A DNA stretch of 64,000 bases. Source: Pseudomonas putida. GTDB taxonomy: Bacteria; Pseudomonadota; Gammaproteobacteria; Pseudomonadales; Pseudomonadaceae. Position 1 is the first letter of the stretch; every line of letters begins with the position of its first letter. Positions 8,400 through 16,446 of this stretch are shown piece after piece. A program made the position numbers and the translations under genes. The notes beneath the pieces are model-generated. The model saw only the letters and a list, made by a program, of their open reading frames with translations, did not search any database and was not told the origin of the DNA. The DNA lies in the NCBI RefSeq assembly GCF_022627325.1, contig NZ_JAETZZ010000001.1, forward strand, positions 186,001-250,000, in the 5' to 3' direction.

Positions 8400-10211
8400 T
8401 TATTTTGTAATTGAACCCAACTTACCGTTAATGACGAACATTGTATTGTCGGATGTTAGTAGTGCTATGTTGTAGCCGGAGTTGGATGTAAGGTTTCCCG
8501 GCAATTCAATCCTAAATCCGCAATTAGTCGGGAACGTGCGAATAGAGGAATTTGCAAGATTGCGCAGGTAATCGGCGGTGTCAAGCCGCGGGACTACTAT
8601 ATGCTTGTGCGATAGCACTAAATTATCTTTGAAGACGAGTACTAAGGCTGCCTGCCTTAGTTTGTCATCTATCGCCCAGCCTTCAATTTTCGTAGTGTCT
8701 TTCTTTTCTTCATTAGGAGATATTACGTCAATATTGCCTATGAATAGTTTTTCAAGAACTTTAGCGGAGCCGGCAATCAGAGGTCGTCCTGCCTCTTGTG
8801 CCGTGATAGTAGCCACGCCGTTTTTGATGGTGATACTTTTGTTTGAAGCGGCCAATAACTGGAGGTTTCCGAAGATTTCACCAGGTACTAGGTCTGAAAC
8901 CTCTTCGTGTATGTTTTCGCCAAGCCAGTTAATGCCGTATTTGAATTTTTTAACCCAGTGCTCCCAGTAGGTTTCTTGGGTGGGAGTGATCTGAAGCTGC
9001 TTCATTTCCTTCAGGAAGTACAAAATATCAATAATGGGTTTGCCTGTGCCAATAGCATCCTTACTAATAAGGAAATGGCCGGACATGAAGTTGAAAAGTC
9101 GTCTTGCATGGCTTGTATTGTCAGGGATGTCTGCAAGTTTGCGAATATCTGCCAGGCTGACTTTTAGTCTGCCGTTGATGTCATACATCGCATCCCCTAG
9201 AATCAGCGCTCTTTTTCCTAAAAGTAGAGCTTCATATCCTACTGAGCTATTGATGGTGCATACAAACGCCGCTTGTGATATGAGGCGAAGTGATCGCGTG
9301 ATTGTGACTGCACGATCCAAAATTGTCACATTTTCAACGAATGTACGGGCGTAAATTAGCGCTTTTGTTTCTTCAATCAGATTATAAGGGCGGCTTAGTG
9401 ACCCAGGATGAGGCTTGATGATTACGTGATAACCTTGTTCGGTAAATGCTGGTAGGATTTTTTCGAGGAAATCAAGAGGTCCCTCGAAGTCTGAGTTTTT
9501 GATGGTGTTGAGGTCGTCCGCGAGTTGTAATGGAACATAGATGTAGGGGAACTTTGTTGATGCGCTTATTTCGTCAGGTACCGCGGTGTATGGCACATCA
9601 ATAATGCCAATGCCATCAGGATTGTTCTCGAATCTGCTCTTAGGGCCCAGCCAAGTTTGTACGGGGTAGTTTTTCAGGGGCAAATTGTCAATGTTAGCCT
9701 GTCTCACTGCAGCGTTGCCATTTGTGCCTGCAGTATCGAAGTACATTGTTTCAACGAATGGGCCTCGGGTTGGGCCTAACTCGCCATGTAATACTATAAT
9801 GTCATTTGCTGTGCAGAACTTGCGGACAGCCCCATTCTCTGACCATAAAACTATCGCCTCGAAGGGGTATTTTTTGTAGATTCTTTCTAGTATTGATAAA
9901 TAAAGCTCTGAAGCCTCGCCAATACCTTTTGTTAGCTCTATCCAGGCATTGATGTTATCTTTTCCCCAGGCTGATTTGTAGTTTTCGATCTCTTTCGATT
10001 CGATGCCTGTAGGTCGCTCGCAGATCATTGAGCCCTGAGAAACTTTGCTACAGATCAGATCGATAACAGCATTATTGGAGAAAACGCGCAGGTCGAAAGA
10101 GCTTGAATCAATTTGTTTTAACAGTGATTCGGCTAAATATGTTCCTATACCCGAAAATTCTTCGAAGCTATCGCGGACAGGATGGGGCTCGATGTAAAGG
10201 AGGATTTTCAT
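8400..10211 (-). CDS. Capsule-polysaccharide-type transferase (KpsC/KpsS-like) with C-terminal GWAID domain
   Basis: Residues about 220-360 of this 603-residue protein match the Capsule_synth family that includes the Kdo transferases KpsC and KpsS: PYIYVPLQLADDLN, then VIIKPHPGS, then CTINSSVGYEALLLGKR. The region before them is divergent. Near the C-terminus a separate module begins with EGWAIDD (about residue 510) and ends with CGFRIELP, a beta-rich accessory domain also found in both large glycosyltransferases downstream. It overlaps the next gene upstream (10208-11263) by 4 nt. With kdsD-like and kdsA-like genes in the window, transfer of Kdo is a plausible inference, but the donor sugar is not proven by these motifs. 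The gene is AT-rich. Confidence 0.75.
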   Translation of the reverse strand: MKILLYIEPHPVRDSFEEFSGIGTYLAESLLKQIDSSSFDLRVFSNNAVIDLICSKVSQGSMICERPTGIESKEIENYKSAWGKDNINAWIELTKGIGEASELYLSILERIYKKYPFEAIVLWSENGAVRKFCTANDIIVLHGELGPTRGPFVETMYFDTAGTNGNAAVRQANIDNLPLKNYPVQTWLGPKSRFENNPDGIGIIDVPYTAVPDEISASTKFPYIYVPLQLADDLNTIKNSDFEGPLDFLEKILPAFTEQGYHVIIKPHPGSLSRPYNLIEETKALIYARTFVENVTILDRAVTITRSLRLISQAAFVCTINSSVGYEALLLGKRALILGDAMYDINGRLKVSLADIRKLADIPDNTSHARRLFNFMSGHFLISKDAIGTGKPIIDILYFLKEMKQLQITPTQETYWEHWVKKFKYGINWLGENIHEEVSDLVPGEIFGNLQLLAASNKSITIKNGVATITAQEAGRPLIAGSAKVLEKLFIGNIDVISPNEEKKDTTKIEGWAIDDKLRQAALVLVFKDNLVLSHKHIVVPRLDTADYLRNLANSSIRTFPTNCGFRIELPGNLTSNSGYNIALLTSDNTMFVINGKLGSITK

Positions 10212-11263
10212 TGCTCAATAAACTCGCTGATCCATTTGGCAGTTTGCTTGTCCGAGGAAACTTCAGTATCTACGGACCTGGCTGCGTCTTCTAATTCATT
10301 CTCGGAATGAGTAATAGGCTCTAGAAGAGCTTGTTGCCATTCTGCTGAGGTCCTGCACTTTCTCAAAAGGATGGATTCGAATCGATCAATGTCGGGAATC
10401 GGGCTGCCAATCACTGTACAACCAGATAAGGCCGCCTCAAAAAACTTGAGGCCGCTTTTGCATTGATTAAATTCAGTCTCCTCCAAAGGGCCAAGAACAA
10501 ATTTGCTTTTGGCCATTAGGTTGGGGAGTTCGTGAAATGCGACGTAATCAGCCTTATATATTTGATCCGCGTATCTAGTTAAGGAATTTGGAATTTTTAC
10601 CGGGCCGGCTATCATAAGTTTAAATGATGAGTCAGATGCCAGTGCCCTTTGGAGAGGCTCCTCAATCATCTGCAAATCAGGGTTGTGTGAGGCTGTGCCG
10701 GGAAAGTAGGCGAATGTGTAAGGACGATGAGAGATTGGGTTTCGCTCCCTCACCATTTCTGAAATGCCGGCGAAAGTTGGATCCACACCGTTATGTATAA
10801 CAACAGACTTTTTTGCAGAGAAAAGCCTGGACAGATAGTCGGCTAGCGGGACAGTGGACGAGCTAAATTGAGTGAATAGAGAGGCCGCACCAGCAATCTT
10901 GGCTAGGCTCTTACTTACGGTTGAGACGTTTTCTGAGCGAGTTCTAACTGCTGGGGTTTCGATGGCATGAATTACGCTGAAATTCAGGTCGTCGAAGTCA
11001 GCAATAAGCCTCTCTGTAGGCATCGATAAAATGAATTCAGCCAGTTCAGCTGTCAGAGCCGGTCGGTGAAATACAAAATAATCATAGTTAGAAAAGAATG
11101 ATGGCTGTTTTTGGAATATGGCTTGTGTGGTGCACGCAGTAGGAAAGCCTTTCGCCGAAAGACTTTGAGCGAAATTAAAACACCGATATCGTGTTGATGG
11201 GTCGTAATAAGGTCTCGCATGTCTTGAAGTGTTTGATACGAAAAGTACTGATGGATTTTTCAT
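10208..11263 (-). CDS. Glycosyltransferase, GT4-like (GT-B fold)
   Basis: This 351-residue cytoplasmic protein shows a weak GT-B pattern: an N-terminal half with YDPSTRYRCFNFAQSL and IADFDDLNFSV, the hinge VIHNGVDPTF, and a C-terminal donor-binding half with YFPGTASHNPDL, and CKSGLKFFEAALSGCTVIGSP, which corresponds to the E-x7-E region of GT4 enzymes. It therefore probably transfers a sugar from an NDP-sugar; donor and acceptor are unknown. It is AT-rich like its downstream partner, whose start it overlaps by 4 nt. No strong Shine-Dalgarno is seen before its ATG; a 53-bp gap separates it from the 11317-13743 gene. Confidence 0.75.
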   Translation of the reverse strand: MKNPSVLFVSNTSRHARPYYDPSTRYRCFNFAQSLSAKGFPTACTTQAIFQKQPSFFSNYDYFVFHRPALTAELAEFILSMPTERLIADFDDLNFSVIHAIETPAVRTRSENVSTVSKSLAKIAGAASLFTQFSSSTVPLADYLSRLFSAKKSVVIHNGVDPTFAGISEMVRERNPISHRPYTFAYFPGTASHNPDLQMIEEPLQRALASDSSFKLMIAGPVKIPNSLTRYADQIYKADYVAFHELPNLMAKSKFVLGPLEETEFNQCKSGLKFFEAALSGCTVIGSPIPDIDRFESILLRKCRTSAEWQQALLEPITHSENELEDAARSVDTEVSSDKQTAKWISEFIEQ

Positions 11264-11316
11264 TTTCTTTTAACGTTACGTCCAAGGAGGCTCATTAGTG
11301 TTCTGGTTGCGAAGCT

Positions 11317-13743
11317 TCACTTGAGTGAAGTTCTGCTGACTAATAGAGCTTTTGATGTTAAATGCTGTTTGCGTTTTTTTACTGAATAATGCTGCATGGC
11401 AAGGCCGCCATAGGGGCCGCTTAGATAGTCTGTGCTAAGTGAGCAGTTATAAAAAAGGTCCGAGTATCCAGCTTGGGTCCAGCGGCCTATAAAATTACGC
11501 TGCTCACGCTGAGCTCTATTCATTTTTTCTGGTGTTTGGTCCTTTCCTCTGCTGGCTGACTCAGCATGAATCAATTGCGCGAACGCGGTCCAAACCACGT
11601 GCATGCCCAGCTGTCGGATGCGTAAGCACAGATCCACATCATTGAACGCTACCGGAAAGGCTCTTTCGTCTAAACCACCCACTTCTTCGAAAATCTCTCT
11701 GCGCACTAACATGCATGCCGCAGTAACTGCGCTTTGCTTACGAGTGATTTGATTCAGCCCGAGATAACCAGCGTCACGCTGTTCGAGATTGTTACCAGTG
11801 TGCGCCGCCAGGCCGTTAATGCCGACAACAACTCCACCATGTTGGACCATGCTATTCGGCCAAAGTAGTTTCGCGCCCACAGCGCCGACACCCGGTTGGT
11901 AAAGTTGCGCTACCATTTCTTTCAACCAGGCACTTTTTTTAACCTCGATGTCATTGTTGACGAGGCCGATCACTTCACCCGTGGCAATGCTCGCCGCACG
12001 ATTGTTGATGGTCGAATAGTTAAACGGGTAGGGGTGTGCCAGTACGGTCACGCCGCGTGCCTTGATATCCTCGAAATAAGACAAGGTGTCGGGGTCGCTC
12101 GACTCATTGTCGACAACAATGATTTCGAGGTTTGGATAATCTGTGTCGTTTAACAACCCTTCAATACACGCGCGCAACAGTTTGAATTGGTCCCGGGTAG
12201 GTACGATCAAGCTCACCCGCGGCAGTTGCTCTGGCAGAGGCCAATGCGCCCTGAGCAGTGCGGGGTAGTCCTCCACACGGCTCACTGTCGTACCAGGGGC
12301 CAATTCTTGGCAGAGCCACTCGATGGCACGCAGTCGTTCGGACGATGGCTCTGCCTGCTCGGGGCTGGCTGGCGCATTGTTGGTACGGTGGTAAAGCACT
12401 CGGGGCAAGTGCACCACACTCGCGTTGCTCTCTTGGGTGGCCAATGCAATCGCGGCAACCAAGTCATGCCAGCCTACCGCAGATTGTTCGGCACGCGCTG
12501 TCAACAGATTCAATGCCTGCTTGATGATGTCTGCGCCGAATATTGCTCCTGGAGTGAAGATATCCGCACCGATGAAGAGGTCAATGTCCCACACTGGCTT
12601 CAGCCAAGGGAGGCTGCGCTCACCTTGTGGGCCGTCACGATCGCAGTCTGCAAATGCCCAGGCACTGCCATCGTCCAGCAACGCACAAAGGTGCGCGAGG
12701 GCCAACGGGGCCAAGCGATCACCTGCCGCCAAAGGTAGAATTCGATCACAACCCTCTGCCAACAGTTGCTGCACGGCGGGTGCCAAATCGGTAGGGGAGG
12801 CGATGGCGACTTGATGTACGTTTGCACGGTCAGTACCCAGGCTTTCAAGGCTGGCCTTTTCCTGCGCGCAATCACCTGCGCTGATGATCAGCAAGCCGAC
12901 CTTACCTTGCATGGCAGGCTTTTCCAGGCCCTCCATGCGCTGAAACGCCTCGAACCATTGCGGGTAGAGATGCCAACCTGCACTTTTGGGCAAGCGCATT
13001 GACTGCTCTTTGGCCACTTCAGTGAGCAGGGCGATGGTTGCCGGATCCTGCTTCGCATCCAGCTGCCGAATCAAACCCTCTACCCCTTCCGGCCAGCAGC
13101 ACAGGCGAATCGGGCTGCCGGCAAGCGGTTGCCCGCGATCATCGACTACATCCAGCACATGTACCTTGCCATCGGCCAACTCCCACGGCAGGTCAATGGC
13201 AAAGCCGTGATCGCTGGTATCGCGATACGCCAGTGCCTGGTTATGCACATTGCAAGTCGCAGTGCAGATGACCTGATTCCCTTCGCGCACAGTCACTTCA
13301 ACATGACGGCGTGGTGATTGCGGGTCCCATGACCAGCCACCTACGCGTAGACCACCGGTGTGCCACACCTGCGAGGTAATGGCCGAAGCGTCCTGGCTGG
13401 GAGCAGCAGGCAAATGTACCTGGCCTTCCAGCTCGAATGCCTGGTTGGCGATGCGTGCCGTAATCACTCGCGCTTCGTCCAGCCAGCTTTTGCGCAGCTG
13501 AACGGTGAACCCATGGAACTGATCACCCACTGGGGCGAGTGGTTCGTATTGGTCTGCACGCGCCAAGGCGACGGTCGCGCCGTCGATGAATACTTCGACC
13601 ACCGGGCGCAGTTCCGGCTGGGCGGTATCGATTGCCCAGCCTTGCAGCACATCCCCCTGCAGGCCAATGATGGCCCCGGTGTAACCGTTAAGTTGGACGG
13701 GTTGCTGGCCCGCCTGGGGCTTTTCCAAGAGGTCTTGAGTCAT
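11317..13743 (-). CDS. Large glycosyltransferase: two GWxxD accessory domains, degenerate GT2, active GT2
   Basis: The 808 residues divide into four parts. Two beta-rich accessory domains start with QGWAIDT (35) and GGWSWDP (136), each ending in GFTVQL or HGFAIDLP. Residues about 280-450 resemble a GT-A fold that has lost key residues (LLIISAGDCAQEKASLESL). A full GT2 domain starts at 508 with RVSLIVPTRDQFK, has VVDNESSD and the D-x-D-like VNNDIEV near 610, and ends near 770. Family members are cytoplasmic rhamnosyl- or other sugar transferases for polysaccharides or protein glycans. Its start abuts the stop of the upstream 13743-16301 gene. A 16-bp inverted repeat (11315-11330) overlaps its stop codon. 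Donor sugar is not known; nearby rfbBDAC suggests dTDP-rhamnose. Confidence 0.85.
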   Translation of the reverse strand: MTQDLLEKPQAGQQPVQLNGYTGAIIGLQGDVLQGWAIDTAQPELRPVVEVFIDGATVALARADQYEPLAPVGDQFHGFTVQLRKSWLDEARVITARIANQAFELEGQVHLPAAPSQDASAITSQVWHTGGLRVGGWSWDPQSPRRHVEVTVREGNQVICTATCNVHNQALAYRDTSDHGFAIDLPWELADGKVHVLDVVDDRGQPLAGSPIRLCCWPEGVEGLIRQLDAKQDPATIALLTEVAKEQSMRLPKSAGWHLYPQWFEAFQRMEGLEKPAMQGKVGLLIISAGDCAQEKASLESLGTDRANVHQVAIASPTDLAPAVQQLLAEGCDRILPLAAGDRLAPLALAHLCALLDDGSAWAFADCDRDGPQGERSLPWLKPVWDIDLFIGADIFTPGAIFGADIIKQALNLLTARAEQSAVGWHDLVAAIALATQESNASVVHLPRVLYHRTNNAPASPEQAEPSSERLRAIEWLCQELAPGTTVSRVEDYPALLRAHWPLPEQLPRVSLIVPTRDQFKLLRACIEGLLNDTDYPNLEIIVVDNESSDPDTLSYFEDIKARGVTVLAHPYPFNYSTINNRAASIATGEVIGLVNNDIEVKKSAWLKEMVAQLYQPGVGAVGAKLLWPNSMVQHGGVVVGINGLAAHTGNNLEQRDAGYLGLNQITRKQSAVTAACMLVRREIFEEVGGLDERAFPVAFNDVDLCLRIRQLGMHVVWTAFAQLIHAESASRGKDQTPEKMNRAQREQRNFIGRWTQAGYSDLFYNCSLSTDYLSGPYGGLAMQHYSVKKRKQHLTSKALLVSRTSLK

Positions 13744-16301
13744 CAGGCTTGGCTCAGTGAAAAGGGTAGGGAAGTGGTTGGGCTCGCGCCGGCTTCGGCG
13801 GCCAGCGGGCTTGGGCTCGCAAACAGCGGGGCGGCCAGTGCGTCGGCCAGCAGCGCTGCCTGCCAGTCGGCGCCGGGGGCGTCATCCAGGCTTAGCACGC
13901 CGCCACAGCCTGCAGCTACGGCGCGTTCGGCCAGGCTGAAACCGTGCAGGGCCGGCAGCCGGTAGACGGCGCCCGTAGCCTGGAGTGCCTTAAGCCAAGG
14001 GCTGTCGTCTTTGGCCAGTAGTACGAGCGGCAACTGGTCGCTGATGATCTGCCGTGCCAGGGCCAGCCAGCGTTGGGCAATTGCCGGGTTGCTCAGGCTG
14101 TCGCCAATCAGCAGCACGCGTGGCGTATCTGCCGAGACTGGTGGGTGTTCGGTAGGGCCTGGCACTACGAGGTTCGCCTTGGGTAGGGCCCTGGCGTAGT
14201 CGCGGTGCAAGGCTTGCCATGGCAGCTGTACGCTTGTGGCATTGTGAGCGAAGTGCTGCCAGTCGAACGCTTCATCCTGGCTCAGCAGCCGGCTATCGCG
14301 GCAAATGATGCTGTAGGGCATGCCCAGAAGGGCAGGCAGCTCGCACAGGGTGACGGGGCAGCGCGCCAGTTGCTGGTAAGCGATACCGTTCAGCGGCAGC
14401 AGGCGCAGTGCCTCGACCAACTGGGGGTATTCGCCCGGCAGTTCGAAGTCGAGAGTCAAGGGCAGTGGCTGCAGTGGGGCTTGCAGGGTCGCCCAGGTGC
14501 GATGGTGCTCATGGCGCCAGGCGAGGTTGAATGCCGCGCCGCTGTGTGAGCCGTTGTGGATGTGCAGCGTTTGGCCGAGCCCTGATGTTGCGCATTGCTT
14601 GAGGGGGGATGGGGCGGCTGAGGGCCTCATCGCCGGCAAGCCGGCGCCTACAGTGGGCTCGCCGGTTTGGGTTGGCCAGTGGGCTTGGCGGGTATCGGGG
14701 GGCAGGCTGGTCAGCTTGGCTAGGCGCGCTTTTTGTAATGCTTGGCGGGCGGGTTTGATTGGGTCGCGCAGGCAGAAGGTGTTGTAGCGGGCGGAGGCGT
14801 CTGGGTAGCGTTTGCGCAGAATAGCGTTGTTGTGGGCCACGCGCAGGGCCTTTTCGGCGCCGAACGAGATGCCGCCCTGGTGCGCCACGAACACATTGGG
14901 CGCGCCCATGTGCCGCCAGCCGTGCTCGCGGGCGCGCAGGCACCAGTCGGTTTCTTCGCCATAGCCACGCGCAAGGTGGATTTCGTCCAGGTAGCCCACC
15001 TGGTCCAATGCCTCGCGCTTGATGTACAGGCAAAAGCCACAGCCGGTTTCTATTTCCATTGGCGGGCTGTCGGTTTGGCGGGTCAGGTCATCCAGTTCGG
15101 CTTGCGCTTTGGCGCAGGGCATGGCGTGGCTCACCCGGCTCTGCGGGAAGCTCATCAACTCGCCATTGTTGGTGAACGGGGTGACCGAGGCGATGCTGGC
15201 ATCGCTGTAGGCCACCTGGCGCAGGCGGTCGAGCCAGGCGCCATGCACGCGAGTATCGGCGTTCAGCCACACCACGTCCTTGTTCGGGCTCAGGGCCATG
15301 GCGCGGTTCATGCTGCGGATGAACCCAAGGTTCACGGCATTGTGCACCAGGGTGATCTTACCTTTGGCGGCCAGCACTTTGAGTGCCTTGGCCAGGGCGG
15401 GCACGGGGGTCTGGTCTTCGATCACCACCAGCCGGTGCGCGGTGCGGTTGAGCTTGCGCGCCTCCAGTGCGCTGTTGATGCATTCCAGGGTTTCGTTGAG
15501 GCCGTCATACACGGGGATCAGCACGTCGACTGGCTGCTGTTCGCCGCCGCCGTTTACGCTGGCGGGCGGTACGAATGCCGGCATCGCGAAGACGGGGCTG
15601 CCGAGCAGTGCAGTGCCGTTGGCGAAGCGCAGGTGTACTGCCGCAGTCGCGTTCGGCACGCTCACCCGCAAGCCGCCATGGGTGGCAGGCAGCCCGGCGG
15701 CGCTCAGCAATGGGTGCTGGGCAGTGGCCTGGGTGTCGAACTGCTTGCCGTTGGCTTCGATTTTCAGTGCTGCCGGTGCCTGCAGGTTGGCCAGGTCTAT
15801 GGCCCAACCTTGTATCTCCCGCTGCTCGGGCAGGTAGCGCACCACGCCGACCGTGCCGGGCGCGCCAGGTTGCGCGGCCAGCAGCTTAAGCACTTGTGCC
15901 AGTTCCTGGCCGGTGTGAATGTCAGGCAGGTGGGCAAGTACCATGCGGCGCAGTTCGGCGGGAGTTTCCGATTGGCTGCGTGCTTGCCACAGCGTCATGC
16001 GCAGGGCGAGGTCGTTGGGCTGGGTTTTCCAGGCCGTGGTCAGGTAGCGCGTGGCGAGTTGGAAGTGCTTTTGCGCCAGCAGGCTGCGACCGATCAGGGC
16101 GTGGATGTCCGCCCGGTCGGGTAGCGCCTTGGCGGCATTGGCAAAGAATAAAAAAGCCAGCTCAGGGGTCTGCGGCAATGCCGCGATGCCTTTCCACACC
16201 AATGCTTCCGGCCGGTACTCGGCGGTTTGCATGGCACGCTCGAGTGCAGCAGCCGCTAGGCCCTGCTCGTTGGCTTGGCGGTGGCGGTGGAACATGTCCA
16301 T
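13743..16301 (-). CDS. Multidomain glycosyltransferase: TPR-like N-terminus, GWAID domain, GT2, C-terminal GT-like module
   Basis: I start this at ATG 16301 (852 residues), preceded by gggcgagaaacgctc. The frame is open to 16403, but that start lies inside the terminator of the upstream gene; ATG 16337 is an alternative. Order: helical TPR-like repeats (about 1-130), GWAIDLAN accessory domain (about 165), GT2 domain from about 258 (VDVLIPVYDG, LNADTRVHG, later GYGEETDWCLRAREHG), a linker, and a C-terminal GT-B-like half (LIGDSLSNPAIAQRW, LSLDDAPG). TPR-linked transferases are often protein or flagellin glycosyltransferases, which fits the neighbouring secreted protein. The linker, about residues 549-564, is encoded by a REP palindrome, reading TVGAGLPAMRPSAAP. 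It overlaps or abuts the 808-residue transferase gene. Confidence 0.82.
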   Translation of the reverse strand: MDMFHRHRQANEQGLAAAALERAMQTAEYRPEALVWKGIAALPQTPELAFLFFANAAKALPDRADIHALIGRSLLAQKHFQLATRYLTTAWKTQPNDLALRMTLWQARSQSETPAELRRMVLAHLPDIHTGQELAQVLKLLAAQPGAPGTVGVVRYLPEQREIQGWAIDLANLQAPAALKIEANGKQFDTQATAQHPLLSAAGLPATHGGLRVSVPNATAAVHLRFANGTALLGSPVFAMPAFVPPASVNGGGEQQPVDVLIPVYDGLNETLECINSALEARKLNRTAHRLVVIEDQTPVPALAKALKVLAAKGKITLVHNAVNLGFIRSMNRAMALSPNKDVVWLNADTRVHGAWLDRLRQVAYSDASIASVTPFTNNGELMSFPQSRVSHAMPCAKAQAELDDLTRQTDSPPMEIETGCGFCLYIKREALDQVGYLDEIHLARGYGEETDWCLRAREHGWRHMGAPNVFVAHQGGISFGAEKALRVAHNNAILRKRYPDASARYNTFCLRDPIKPARQALQKARLAKLTSLPPDTRQAHWPTQTGEPTVGAGLPAMRPSAAPSPLKQCATSGLGQTLHIHNGSHSGAAFNLAWRHEHHRTWATLQAPLQPLPLTLDFELPGEYPQLVEALRLLPLNGIAYQQLARCPVTLCELPALLGMPYSIICRDSRLLSQDEAFDWQHFAHNATSVQLPWQALHRDYARALPKANLVVPGPTEHPPVSADTPRVLLIGDSLSNPAIAQRWLALARQIISDQLPLVLLAKDDSPWLKALQATGAVYRLPALHGFSLAERAVAAGCGGVLSLDDAPGADWQAALLADALAAPLFASPSPLAAEAGASPTTSLPFSLSQA
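14623..14656. repeat. REP element inside a glycosyltransferase coding sequence
   Basis: The palindrome core cgccggcaagccggcg (14631-14646) with flanks ggcctcat and cctacagtggg matches the REP units found between genes elsewhere in this window (46125, 53256). Here it is in frame and encodes a proline/alanine-rich linker between two modules of the glycosyltransferase. Confidence 0.8.
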
Positions 16302-16368
16302 GAGCGTTTCTCGCCCATGGTCGAGGTGTCTGGACATAAGCTTGGCTTGGCTACAAAAAATAAAAAGA

Positions 16369-16390
16369 GGGGCGACCCGAAAGTCGCCCC
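16369..16390 (-). terminator. Strong intrinsic terminator after the RTX/DUF4214 gene
   Basis: The 8-bp stem ggggcgac/gtcgcccc with a 6-nt loop is followed on the minus strand by a run of T (complement of 16354-16368: tctttttatttttt). It should end most transcripts of the secreted-protein gene before the glycosyltransferase genes, so those need read-through or their own promoter. Confidence 0.88.
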
Positions 16391-16446
16391 CTTTTGCATG
16401 CACCCCGCCTTGCGGCGGAGTGAATGCCTGGCTACAGCAGGGCTAG

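Noticed and set aside
14742..16124. 460-residue plus-strand frame inside the large glycosyltransferase gene
   Set aside because: Antisense shadow in GC-rich DNA; the minus strand encodes a recognisable GT2 enzyme.
16302..16403. N-terminal extension of the large glycosyltransferase to 16403
   Set aside because: The added 34 codons would cover the intrinsic terminator of the upstream gene and have no ribosome-binding site.
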